Shown: piece after piece, positions 27,300 to 35,559 of the stretch
How the letters are laid out: each line of letters opens with the position of its first letter
Position numbering within the stretch: the stretch's first letter is position 1
Assembly: GCF_006980715.1 (NCBI RefSeq)
Contig: NZ_SBHN01000012.1
Span: 62,001-126,000, forward strand
Direction of reading: 5' to 3'
Source of the DNA: Telmatospirillum sp. J64-1
GTDB taxonomy: Bacteria; Pseudomonadota; Alphaproteobacteria; Rhodospirillales; Magnetospirillaceae
Length of the DNA: 64,000 nucleotides
The notes under the pieces: model-generated
What the model saw: the letters and a program-made list of their open reading frames with translations, nothing else
What the model was told of the DNA's origin: nothing
Database searches by the model: none
Made by a program: the position numbers and the translations under genes

Positions 27300-28877
27300 A
27301 TGTCCCTCTTTGCCTCGATGACTGCCGCCGTGTCGGGCCTGAACGCCCAGGCCCGGAAAATGGGGCACATTTCCGAGAACATCGCCAATGTCAGCACCAC
27401 CAGCTACAAGAAGATCTCGACCAATTTCTCGACGCTGGTGACGCAGTCGGGCAAGCGCATTCACTCTCCGGCCGGCGTGACCTCGGCTCCTTATTACAAC
27501 AACTCGGTGCAGGGCCAGATCGTCGGCTCGGCAAGTTCGACCCATCTGGCGCTGAATGGCGGCGGCTATTTCATCGTCCGCAACTTCCCCGATGACACCA
27601 ATACCGCCGGTCTGAACAAGCAGAATTTCTATACCCGCAAGGGCGATTTCGGCTTCGACGACAAGGGCAATCTGGTCAATTCCTCCGGCTACTACCTGAT
27701 GGGGCGGGCCTATGATCCGGTGACGGGCCAGTTAAAGCCCGGTGACCTGACCACCGTCAATGTCAGCAACATGGGCGGCATGGCCAAGGCGACGCAGAAT
27801 GTGAAGATCGGCGCCAACCTGCCGGCTGCCATCGGCATCACCAGCGCCTGGGAATTGGGCGGCGCTACCGGCGACCTGACGGTCAGCCTCGGTTCGACCT
27901 CGGTCACGCTTACGAATGTCGATCCGACCAATCTGCAGAATGTTGTCGCGGCCATCAATGGCGATCTTGATCTGCAGCAGGCCGGCATCAGCGCGTCGGC
28001 CAGCGGCGGCCGGCTGCTGCTGACCGGTCCTTCCGGGGCTGCGGCGCCGACGGTCACTGCAGGTGCCGGCATGACTGCTGTGGCGGAGGACCTGCCGTTG
28101 GGCAGCTCGCCCTATTTCACCGAGCAGACCTATTTCGACTCGCTGGGGCAAGCGCATACGGTCCGCACCGAATATATCAAAAGCGGTGAGAACCAGTGGA
28201 ATGTCCGTATGCTGGAGAACAATGCCGGCGGTGAATGGGTGGACCTGACGGACGGCGATCCGCTGGTTATCACGTTCAATGCCAACGGCACGCTGCGCGG
28301 TATCACCGGGGGGCCGGACTGGATGTCCATCAATGGAACTTCCGGCGCCATCTCCTTCGATCCCTCCGAACTGCCTGCGGGCCTCAACACCTCCCCGGCC
28401 TGGTCCTGGGATGACGAACCCTTGCAGATCAGCTTGGGCAGCTTCAACGAGGCTTCGGGCCTGACCCAGTTCTCGGGCGAGTTCGCGGTGACCGACCTGG
28501 TGCAGGACGGCCTGCCTTATGGCCAGTTTACCGGCGTCGCCGTTGATGAGTATGGCGATGTCTGGGCCCAGTACGGCAACGGCGCCGCCGTGCGCATCTA
28601 CAACCTGCCGATCGCCGTCTTCGCCAATCCCGATGGATTGGAAAACGTGGCCGGTAATGCCTTCCGCGCTACGGCCTTCTCGGGCGATGCATCGATCCTG
28701 CAGCCGGGCGTCGGCCGGGCCGGCGTGGTCATCTCCGAGTCGCTGGAATCCTCGAACGTGGATATCGCCGAGGAATTCACGCAGATGATCCAGACCCAGC
28801 GCGCCTATTCGGCCAACAGCCGCGTCATCACCACTGCCGACGAGATGACCGAGGAAGTGATCCGCATCAAGCGCTAA
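27300..28877 (+). CDS. flgE: Flagellar hook protein FlgE
   Basis: Subunit of the hook. 525 residues. The N-terminal axial-protein signature (ISENIANVSTTSYKK, about 21-35) and C-terminal signature (SLESSNVDIAEEFTQMI) fit FlgE; the middle has a hook-domain insertion of about 100 residues with beta-rich Thr/Ser repeats, as common in alphaproteobacteria. The ATG at 27300 follows GCGGAGACG and starts the conserved MSLFASMTAAVSGL. It heads flgE-flgL-flgK and is driven by the promoter at 27238. Confidence 0.95.
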   Translation: MSLFASMTAAVSGLNAQARKMGHISENIANVSTTSYKKISTNFSTLVTQSGKRIHSPAGVTSAPYYNNSVQGQIVGSASSTHLALNGGGYFIVRNFPDDTNTAGLNKQNFYTRKGDFGFDDKGNLVNSSGYYLMGRAYDPVTGQLKPGDLTTVNVSNMGGMAKATQNVKIGANLPAAIGITSAWELGGATGDLTVSLGSTSVTLTNVDPTNLQNVVAAINGDLDLQQAGISASASGGRLLLTGPSGAAAPTVTAGAGMTAVAEDLPLGSSPYFTEQTYFDSLGQAHTVRTEYIKSGENQWNVRMLENNAGGEWVDLTDGDPLVITFNANGTLRGITGGPDWMSINGTSGAISFDPSELPAGLNTSPAWSWDDEPLQISLGSFNEASGLTQFSGEFAVTDLVQDGLPYGQFTGVAVDEYGDVWAQYGNGAAVRIYNLPIAVFANPDGLENVAGNAFRATAFSGDASILQPGVGRAGVVISESLESSNVDIAEEFTQMIQTQRAYSANSRVITTADEMTEEVIRIKR

Positions 28878-28912
28878 GAGTGATGCGGTGAACAGCTAGG
28901 ACGGAGGATATC

Positions 28913-29932
28913 GTGAAGGTCGTTTCCACTCTTGCTCAGAACATGACGCTCCGGCGCACCGTGGCCTCCATGCAGGAACGCCTGCTGACGGCGCGCACGC
29001 AGATGGGAACCTATGCCAAGGCCGAAACCTATGGCGGCTACGGCGCGAAATCCTCCGTCATGCTTTCGCTGCGGTCCAATCTCAGTGCGATCGAACAGTA
29101 TCAGTCCTCGATCGGCCAAGCGCTGACGCGCACCGAAGTCATGCAGAACGCGTTGAGCATCACCCGCGATTCCGCTGCGGAGGTCGGGCAGCTGGCTCTT
29201 TCCTCGCTCAATTCAGAAACCGAGCGGGCGACCATCCAACCCACCGCCTCCAACCGGTTGGAACAAGTCGTTTCGGCCTTGAATACCCGACTGGGCGACC
29301 GCTACCTTTTCAGTGGCAACGAGCGGGCGACCGAGCCGGTGAAGAGTGCTGAGGAGATCGTGACGGCCTTGCAGCAGGTCGTTGCCACCCTGGACCCTAA
29401 CAGCCCCACCTATGTTGATGATGTGATGGCTGCGGCGGATGCGATGTTTGCCGATGTAAGCACGTGGTACAACGGCCAGTCCATTCCCGCAAACGGCACC
29501 CCGCCTGATCGCAGCGGTGCCGCCGCCCAGGCCGATACGAGCACTGCGGTCCAGTATGGTGTTCGTGCGGACGAGCAGTCTCTGCTCGATACCGTCAAGT
29601 CCCTGGCCTTGCTGTCGGCCTTTTCGGAATCGGATTTTCCCGATGGCGAAAGCTATCGGGCCTTCGCCGACAAGGTCGGCTCGGACCTGATGGAGAACCG
29701 CAACGCCGTGACCGCGACTCAGGCCGATCTCGGCCTGCGGGAAGAGCAGCTGCAATCACTGTCGGACAAGCATACCCGCAGCCGGAACAGCATAGAGGTT
29801 CAGATCGCCAATATCGAGAACGTGGACATGTTCGAAGCCGTGTCCCTGGTTGAGCAGCTGGAGGCACAGCTGCAGGCGACCTATACGGTCGCTACACGGA
29901 TGCAGAGCATGTCCCTGGTCCACTACCTCTAA
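28913..29932 (+). CDS. flgL: Hook-filament junction protein FlgL
   Basis: Second junction protein (HAP3) between hook and filament. 339 residues with flagellin-like terminal helices: N-terminal VVSTLAQNMTLRRTVASMQERL and C-terminal NIENVDMFEAVSLVEQLEAQLQAT (shown in part). The start is a GTG at 28913 with GGAGG upstream. It precedes flgK, the reverse of the common flgK-flgL order. The typical short central domain includes RLGDRYLFSGNE. Confidence 0.9.
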   Translation: MKVVSTLAQNMTLRRTVASMQERLLTARTQMGTYAKAETYGGYGAKSSVMLSLRSNLSAIEQYQSSIGQALTRTEVMQNALSITRDSAAEVGQLALSSLNSETERATIQPTASNRLEQVVSALNTRLGDRYLFSGNERATEPVKSAEEIVTALQQVVATLDPNSPTYVDDVMAAADAMFADVSTWYNGQSIPANGTPPDRSGAAAQADTSTAVQYGVRADEQSLLDTVKSLALLSAFSESDFPDGESYRAFADKVGSDLMENRNAVTATQADLGLREEQLQSLSDKHTRSRNSIEVQIANIENVDMFEAVSLVEQLEAQLQATYTVATRMQSMSLVHYL

Positions 29933-29969
29933 CAGCCTTCCTTCCTGATCGCGTGTCCAGGAGACCGTC

Positions 29970-31724
29970 ATGACCCTGATGTCCGCCCTTTCTTCTGCTC
30001 TCAGCGGGCTGCAGGCCAATCAAGCGAAGATCGACGTTATTTCGCGTAACGTCTCCAATGCCAGCACGCCGGGCTATACCCGTAAATACGCTCCGACCGA
30101 GAATGCGATTTACGGCACCCATGGCGGCGGCGTTCGCTTGCTGGCGGTGCAGCGTCAGGTGGACAACCGGATGCAGCTGGAGATGTTCGCGCAAAGCGGG
30201 CAAGCCAGCCAGCACAACGTGATCAGCGACTTCTTGTCGCGGGTGGACCAGTTGTTCGGCCGACCGCAAGATGCCGTCTCGGTTTCCGCCAGCGTCAAGA
30301 ACCTGACCAATTCGCTTCAGGCCCTTGCCGATACACCTGAAATGGCAGCCCTGCGCCAGGGCGTTCTGAACGATGCGCAGAACCTTGCCATGGATCTCAA
30401 CAACATGAGCCAGTCCATCCAGAAGATGCGGCTGGAGGCCGAGCAGGGGATCGCGGCTTCGGTCAAGACGATCAACAATGCGCTGCATAACATCGACCGC
30501 CTGAACAACATGATCGCCCAGGCGACGATCAAGGGGCAGTCCACTGCCGACCTGGAGGACCAGCGCGACATCTACATGGGGCAGATCAGCGCCGAGATGG
30601 GCGTGCGTTTTGCCCAGGCTGAGAACAATCGGGTGGTGGTCTTCACCGAGACCGGCCGCGTCCTGCTGGATGGCGCCGTCAACGAATTGGCCTTCCGCCC
30701 CGCTTCCAACGTCACCGCTGCGTCGAACAGCGAGAACGGGCTTCTTGGTCAGATCATCCTGACCAGCACCGGCGAAGACTTGGTGGCCACCAATGCGATC
30801 CGTAGCGGCAATCTGGGCGGCTATCTTGCCCTGCGCGACGAGATCCTGCCTGAGGCCCAGCGTCAGCTCGATGAACTGGCGCATGCCCTTGCGACGAGCC
30901 TGGCGGCTGACTATCACGCCGTCAATGCAGACGGTTCGGCGACGTTGGACTTCACCAAGATGGGCTTCACCGGTGATGAAGTCGTGGTGGAATATCGGGA
31001 TGCCAGCGGCAAGACGCAGCAGACAGTCGTAACTTTCAGCAGTGATGACGACACGACCAATCGTGCCGATCTCCTTGCCGCCCTGGGGCCCGGCTTCTCC
31101 TTCTCCGGCGACACCCTGGTGCCGCCTGCAGGCAGCACGATCTCTTCCGTCCGCAGCTTTTCGGAAACCGCCGGGAGCGGCATAGAATTGTTTGTCGACG
31201 GCGACGGCAATGGCGGCTCGACGAGCTATCGTGGATTTACTGACGAGAACTGGGACGGTGTGCCTAGCGGCGCGGACCAGAAGACGGGTTTCGCCGGCCG
31301 GATCACGGTCAACCCTGCCTTGCTTTCCAATCCCGCCAAGCTCGTCACGCCTTTGGACGGCTCGACCGGCCAGAGCGAGGGGCGGCCGCTTGAACTGGCC
31401 CGCCGTCTCAGCCAGACGGAATTCGATTTCGCCGGCAATACCGGGATTGGCGGCGTGGACGGCATCTATCGCGGTACGATCGAGAACTTCGCCGCGAATA
31501 TCGTTTCCTATCAGGCGGTGCAGACCGCTGGTGCTCAGGAACGCGCGACCTACGAGAACCGTTATCACGATACCTTGAGCGAGCGCTTCCAGTCCTCGAC
31601 GGGCGTCAATATTGACGATGAACTGGCCCAACTCATCCTGGTGCAGACGGCCTATGGGGCCAGCTCGAAGATCATCCAGTCGATCCAGGCCATGATGGAT
31701 GAACTGATGCAGATGACGCGCTAG
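29970..31724 (+). CDS. flgK: Hook-filament junction protein FlgK
   Basis: First junction protein (HAP1) between hook and filament. 584 residues. The N-terminus has the axial signature VISRNVSNASTPGYTRK, and the region to 230 holds the FlgK helices, including LEDQRDIYMGQISAEMGV. The C-terminus closes with STGVNIDDELAQLILVQTAYGASSKII, the standard end of FlgK. Middle residues (300-430) are beta-rich and Asp/Gly-rich. Two terminators follow it. Confidence 0.95.
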   Translation: MTLMSALSSALSGLQANQAKIDVISRNVSNASTPGYTRKYAPTENAIYGTHGGGVRLLAVQRQVDNRMQLEMFAQSGQASQHNVISDFLSRVDQLFGRPQDAVSVSASVKNLTNSLQALADTPEMAALRQGVLNDAQNLAMDLNNMSQSIQKMRLEAEQGIAASVKTINNALHNIDRLNNMIAQATIKGQSTADLEDQRDIYMGQISAEMGVRFAQAENNRVVVFTETGRVLLDGAVNELAFRPASNVTAASNSENGLLGQIILTSTGEDLVATNAIRSGNLGGYLALRDEILPEAQRQLDELAHALATSLAADYHAVNADGSATLDFTKMGFTGDEVVVEYRDASGKTQQTVVTFSSDDDTTNRADLLAALGPGFSFSGDTLVPPAGSTISSVRSFSETAGSGIELFVDGDGNGGSTSYRGFTDENWDGVPSGADQKTGFAGRITVNPALLSNPAKLVTPLDGSTGQSEGRPLELARRLSQTEFDFAGNTGIGGVDGIYRGTIENFAANIVSYQAVQTAGAQERATYENRYHDTLSERFQSSTGVNIDDELAQLILVQTAYGASSKIIQSIQAMMDELMQMTR

Positions 31725-31745
31725 GGTCTGCGCTTTTCCTTCTCA

Positions 31746-31770
31746 AGGGGCGGCTTCGGCCGCCCTTTTT
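31746..31770 (+). terminator. Terminator after flgK
   Basis: Hairpin GGGGCGGC-TTCG-GCCGCCC followed by TTTTTCTTT, 22 bases after the flgK stop. The UUCG loop makes it very stable. Confidence 0.88.
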
Positions 31771-31796
31771 CTTTGCGCGGCTATGTGCGCATAAAA

Positions 31797-31830
31797 AAAC
31801 CCGGCAGGCGGGAGGCCTGCCGGGTTTTTT
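31797..31830 (-). terminator. Terminator after flaF
   Basis: Hairpin with 11-base arms (ACCCGGCAGGC / GCCTGCCGGGT) followed on the minus strand by TTTTTTT; plus-strand T run also present. It lies 15 bases past the flaF stop. Confidence 0.85.
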
Positions 31831-31844
31831 CTGGAATGCCAGGA

Positions 31845-32249
31845 TCAGCCGACGGAAATCGGACGCTGGGAAAGCGCCTGTTCCTGCATTTCGCGTCGCT
31901 TGGCAAGAGCATTGTTCAGGCCCGTTGCTACGGTCCGGTTGATGTCGCACAAAGGCGCGACCGGTGCTTGGTCGCCGATCACCTTGCGGGTGTGGTTGGT
32001 CACCCAGATCGCCAACGAAATGATGTTGGCCCGCAATTCCGGCGGCAGCCCATTGCCCGTCTCGGCGCAGTCAGAGGCAAAGGTGTTCCACAGTTCCATG
32101 TTCCGCTGCAGGGCCGCAATATGCTCGGCAAAGTGGGCATCGGCCGTCGCTTCGATCTCGTAGGCGGCCCGAAGCAGCGCATCATGTTCAAATTGCATGG
32201 GGTCGAAAGTCTTGCGCTGAACAGCAGCGTAGGCGGCAACACCCTTCAT
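31845..32249 (-). CDS. flaF: Flagellar biosynthesis regulator FlaF
   Basis: FlaF acts with FlbT in post-transcriptional control of flagellin in alphaproteobacteria, and binds flagellin as a secretion helper. 134 residues, all helical; family features are the middle segment LWNTFASDCAETGNGLPPELRANIISLAIWV (given here in part: GLPPELRANI, SLAIWV) and the end VATGLNNAL. It is separated from flbT (51149) by the glycosylation island; in many relatives flaF and flbT are adjacent. Confidence 0.92.
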   Translation of the reverse strand: MKGVAAYAAVQRKTFDPMQFEHDALLRAAYEIEATADAHFAEHIAALQRNMELWNTFASDCAETGNGLPPELRANIISLAIWVTNHTRKVIGDQAPVAPLCDINRTVATGLNNALAKRREMQEQALSQRPISVG

Positions 32250-32298
32250 GGCGTCCTCAATCAGCCTGGAAGCTGGGAGGCATTCTAGACCGGGTTGG

Positions 32299-32313
32299 TT
32301 AACAGTTCCATAA
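32299..32313 (+). promoter_or_regulatory. CtrA-like box upstream of the TPR glycosyltransferase
   Basis: TTAA-CAGTTCC-ATAA, followed by CCAT, is one base off TTAA-N7-TTAA. It lies in the divergent region between flaF and the glycosyltransferase, about 65 bases before the latter's start. Confidence 0.4.
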
Positions 32314-32376
32314 CCATCCGGGGTAGATGCTCTGAACTTGTTTTTACGGACAGTGGCATAGGCCGCGCGAGGGGAT

Positions 32377-34674
32377 ATGGCTCAAACAGCGACAATCAAT
32401 ATCGGTCAATTGCTTGCCGCTGGGCGTTTGGAGGAAGTCCGCTCGCTGCTGAAACGTCATTTGTCCGTTCAGAAGAAGGATGCCGCGGCGCTGCGGCTGT
32501 TGGGCAAGGTCGAGTTCCAGTTGGGGCAGAAGGAGACGGGAATCCGTCTGCTGCGCAAGGCCATCGCCCTGGTCCCGCAAGAGGCGGAACTGCATTACGA
32601 ACTGGGCACTCTTTATCTGTCCTGCGGCATGCAGGGCCAAGCGATTACTGCCCTGGAAGCCGCCGTGCGGCGCAATCCCGATCATCACGATGCCCTTTAC
32701 AACCTGGGCTGGGCGCTGCTGGAAACGGAGCGCTATGCCGAGGCGGTTCAGGCATTGGAAAAATCGCTGGCGCTCCGGCCGGACCAGCCCAAGGCTTGGT
32801 ACAATCTAGGCAATGCCCGCTGGAGAATGGGAGATGCTGAGGCCGCCACCGCCGCTTACGAGCAGGCTTTGGGGCAACAGGCGGTTTCCCGCGACTTGTT
32901 GTACAATTACGGTCTGGCCCTAGCGAAGACCGGGCGCCTTGCCGAGGCCGAGGAAGCCTTGCGCAAGGTAATCAGTCTGGCCCCCGCCAACGCCCCGGAT
33001 GTTCCGGCAGGCTGTGCATTGGCAAGCGTTCTGGGCGATCTCGGGCGGCGCGACGAGGCCGAGAGCCTGCTCTTCGCGCTGGCAGAGGAGGTGCCGCAGG
33101 ACCCGCAGGTGATCTGCGCCCTTGCGGGGATGTTGCACGGCGGAATGCTTTTTAGCCAAGAGAAGCTTCTGGTGCTTCTGCCGCTGCTTGCTTCCGCTCT
33201 TAATTCGCATCCCGAAAATGTGGAGCTGTGGAACTGGACAGGTTTGGTCCAGATGCGGGTGGGGCAGTATAGGGCTGCGGTGGAGGCCTTTGACCAAGCC
33301 CTTGCCTTGCGTCCCGGTTTCCCGGCGACGCTGAGTAATTTGGCTGTTCTGCACTCCCGGCGCGGAGACCCGGAAACCGCCCTTGATTACTTGCGCAAAG
33401 CTCACGAGGCGGCCCCCGAGGATGCGGCTGTTCATAGCAATCTTCTGTTTACGCTGCAGCATAGCGGGAATATTTCGGCGGAAGAGCTATTCATCGAGCA
33501 TTGCCGCTTCGGGGAATATCAGGAAACCCGGGTCAAGCCTTTGGATGTCCTTGCGCCTGGGCCCGACGATGCCGAACGGCGCTTGCGGGTCGGATTTGTT
33601 TCTCCTGATTTCCGAAGCCATGCCGTTTCCTTCTTCTTCGAGCCCCTCCTCGAACATCTGGACGGTAAGAAAGTCGAGTCCTATTGCTATTATACGGGCC
33701 GGGCGAGAGACGAGGTTACCGTACGTCTTCAGGCTGCGGCTGATCATTGGCGTGACTTGCCGGGCTTGACGGCGGATACGGCGGCCCAGTTGGTCCGGCA
33801 GGATGAGATAGACATCCTGATCGATTTGGCTGGCCATACGGCGGGAAATGCCTTGCCGGTCTTTGCCCGCAAGCCAGCGCCGGTCCAGGTGACATGGCTT
33901 GGCTATCCCGCGACGACAGGGCTCAGCCGCATCGACTATCGTCTCACGAATTGGCTGCCGGACGGTAAGCTGGTGGCAGAGGATCCCTTCCATACGGAAA
34001 AGCTGCTCAAGCTCCGCTATGGTGCGACTTTCCGCGCGCCGGTCTCTTCTCCCGCTGTGGTGCCTCCGCCCTTGCTGCATCGCGGGCGGCCGACTTTCGG
34101 TTCGCTGAACAAGGCGCTTAAGATCAGTGATGGCGTTTTTGCAACCTGGTGCAGCCTTCTGCATCGGGTGCCGGATGCAGACCTGCTGATGATTGCCGGT
34201 GGTGTCGAGGACGGGCCTGCATACTGGAAGAACCGTTTTGCGGCGGAAGGGATCGAACCGGCGAGAATTCACGTCAAGGCTCCCATGCCGCTCGAAGAGT
34301 TTCTGCATCTTTTCGCCGAGATCGATATTGCCCTCGATCCCTTCCCTTATAGCGGTGGTACGACCAGTCTGCTGACGACCTGGATGGGGGTGCCCCTGAT
34401 CTGCATGGACGGGCTTCAGGACAGCAGCGGGAGTTCTTCGGTTCTGATGAGGTCGCTTGGATTGGGCGACCTTCTGGTGGCCCGGAATGAGGACAACTAC
34501 GTGCAGCTTGCTGCCGCGCTTGCCTCCGACAGGGAGCGCTTGGCGGAACTGAGAACAGGATTGCGGGAGAAAATGGCTGCCTTGCCTTCTATGGATCCGG
34601 CCACCTTTGCCAAGGAGTTCGTCTCCTCCCTGCGTCATGCCTGGTGGATCGCATGCGGAAAGCAGCCAGCCTGA
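32377..34674 (+). CDS. TPR-repeat O-GlcNAc-transferase-like glycosyltransferase (SPINDLY family)
   Basis: 765-residue GT41-type protein. The first 380 residues consist of about eleven TPR units (for example AWYNLGNARWRMGDAEAATAAYEQAL). The C-terminal 390 residues match the SPINDLY/OGT catalytic region: RVGFVSPDFRSHAVSFFFEPLL, DLAGHTAGNALPVFARKPAPVQV, GYPATTGLSRIDYRL, FGSLNKALKISD and DPFPYSGGTTSLLTTWMGVPLICMDG (each given in part). OGT-type enzymes add a sugar to Ser/Thr of proteins. Placed beside flagellar genes and a sugar-building island, flagellin is the obvious acceptor; that is inference. It is convergent with the next gene, 1 base apart. Confidence 0.88.
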   Translation: MAQTATINIGQLLAAGRLEEVRSLLKRHLSVQKKDAAALRLLGKVEFQLGQKETGIRLLRKAIALVPQEAELHYELGTLYLSCGMQGQAITALEAAVRRNPDHHDALYNLGWALLETERYAEAVQALEKSLALRPDQPKAWYNLGNARWRMGDAEAATAAYEQALGQQAVSRDLLYNYGLALAKTGRLAEAEEALRKVISLAPANAPDVPAGCALASVLGDLGRRDEAESLLFALAEEVPQDPQVICALAGMLHGGMLFSQEKLLVLLPLLASALNSHPENVELWNWTGLVQMRVGQYRAAVEAFDQALALRPGFPATLSNLAVLHSRRGDPETALDYLRKAHEAAPEDAAVHSNLLFTLQHSGNISAEELFIEHCRFGEYQETRVKPLDVLAPGPDDAERRLRVGFVSPDFRSHAVSFFFEPLLEHLDGKKVESYCYYTGRARDEVTVRLQAAADHWRDLPGLTADTAAQLVRQDEIDILIDLAGHTAGNALPVFARKPAPVQVTWLGYPATTGLSRIDYRLTNWLPDGKLVAEDPFHTEKLLKLRYGATFRAPVSSPAVVPPPLLHRGRPTFGSLNKALKISDGVFATWCSLLHRVPDADLLMIAGGVEDGPAYWKNRFAAEGIEPARIHVKAPMPLEEFLHLFAEIDIALDPFPYSGGTTSLLTTWMGVPLICMDGLQDSSGSSSVLMRSLGLGDLLVARNEDNYVQLAAALASDRERLAELRTGLREKMAALPSMDPATFAKEFVSSLRHAWWIACGKQPA

Positions 34675-34675
34675 G

Positions 34676-35485
34676 CTACTTGATCGCCGAGGGGGCCGAG
34701 GGGACAGGTAGAGAGGATGAGGACGGGATGAGATTTCGTCGCTGTAGGTTCCGCCGATTCATGCGGGCACGGAAGTGATGAAGTATGCGCCAACTCCAGG
34801 CGCGAGGCAGATGGACGCTGTCTATCCCCAATGTCGCTGGCATGGCGACGTCCGCCAGATGATTGTCCCCCAGATGGAGCAGGGAACCCGGCGGGACGCC
34901 TTCCTCGTCGAGGATTGCTTGGAACAAGGTGCCGTGCCGTTTGGTGCGCTTGAACTCGCTGCTGACATAGAGCCGATGGCATCGGAAGGTGCCCAGCAAA
35001 CCGTCGCAGAGCTGACGGAGATCGTCCGCACCAAGATACATGTCGCTCGCCAGGATGATGCGTTTGCCGTTCGCCTTGGCCTCGGTCAGCAGGCCGAGAA
35101 GCGAGCGGTTCGGCTGCAGCATCTTGCGCTCGTAGGCGAGCTCGATATGCCGCAAGTGGGGAATGCATTCTGGAGGAAGGCCGGTCAAGGCGCAGGTGAG
35201 GCCGAGGATGTCGTTGAAATGTGCTTCGTCCAGGCCCTTGCTTCCGGCTACGCGCCCATAAACAGTCCGCCCGGCGCGCAGGCGTGCTTCGTATAGGGAG
35301 GCAATGCTGGGCAGAGGATGGTGGACCATGGTGCGCAGGAAGGCATGCTGCAGCCGCGTCACGTCCTCAAAGCGCAGCAGTTCCGGTCGGGTCGTGCGCA
35401 GCAGCAGGGTGTCGAAGACATCGACCGAAATGATGCTATAGGTGGAAGAGGTAGTCTTCCGGCGTAGATCCTGCCAGGAATTCAT
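34676..35485 (-). CDS. HAD-like protein (COG5610 N-terminal domain type)
   Basis: 269 residues from the ATG at 35485; an in-frame GTG at 35536 without a ribosome site would add 17. HAD motif I is DVFDTLL (Asp22, Asp25), motif II is in IILASDMYLGADDL, and motif IV is HLGDNHLADV. The form of these motifs, and the cap-like insert between I and II, match the HAD half of the COG5610 family found in polysaccharide clusters. The second half of that family is encoded separately at 37407. The substrate is unknown; a phosphosugar or phospholipid-linked phosphate is possible. Confidence 0.75.
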   Translation of the reverse strand: MNSWQDLRRKTTSSTYSIISVDVFDTLLLRTTRPELLRFEDVTRLQHAFLRTMVHHPLPSIASLYEARLRAGRTVYGRVAGSKGLDEAHFNDILGLTCALTGLPPECIPHLRHIELAYERKMLQPNRSLLGLLTEAKANGKRIILASDMYLGADDLRQLCDGLLGTFRCHRLYVSSEFKRTKRHGTLFQAILDEEGVPPGSLLHLGDNHLADVAMPATLGIDSVHLPRAWSWRILHHFRARMNRRNLQRRNLIPSSSSLPVPSAPSAIK

Positions 35486-35559
35486 ATCTGGGTTGGGAGT
35501 TGGAGAAAGATGCTCCTGAAGGCTAAAGGTTTGCACAGGTTAAGTCCAGGGACGGGCAA

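Noticed and set aside
29892-31631. 579-residue open frame antisense to flgK
   Set aside because: No domain pattern, and the plus strand is a full FlgK with correct ends.
32350-32366. Sigma-54-like TGGCATAGGCCGCGC before the TPR glycosyltransferase
   Set aside because: GG and GC spacing fits but the -12 part (GCGCG) does not resemble TTGCA, so it is not called.
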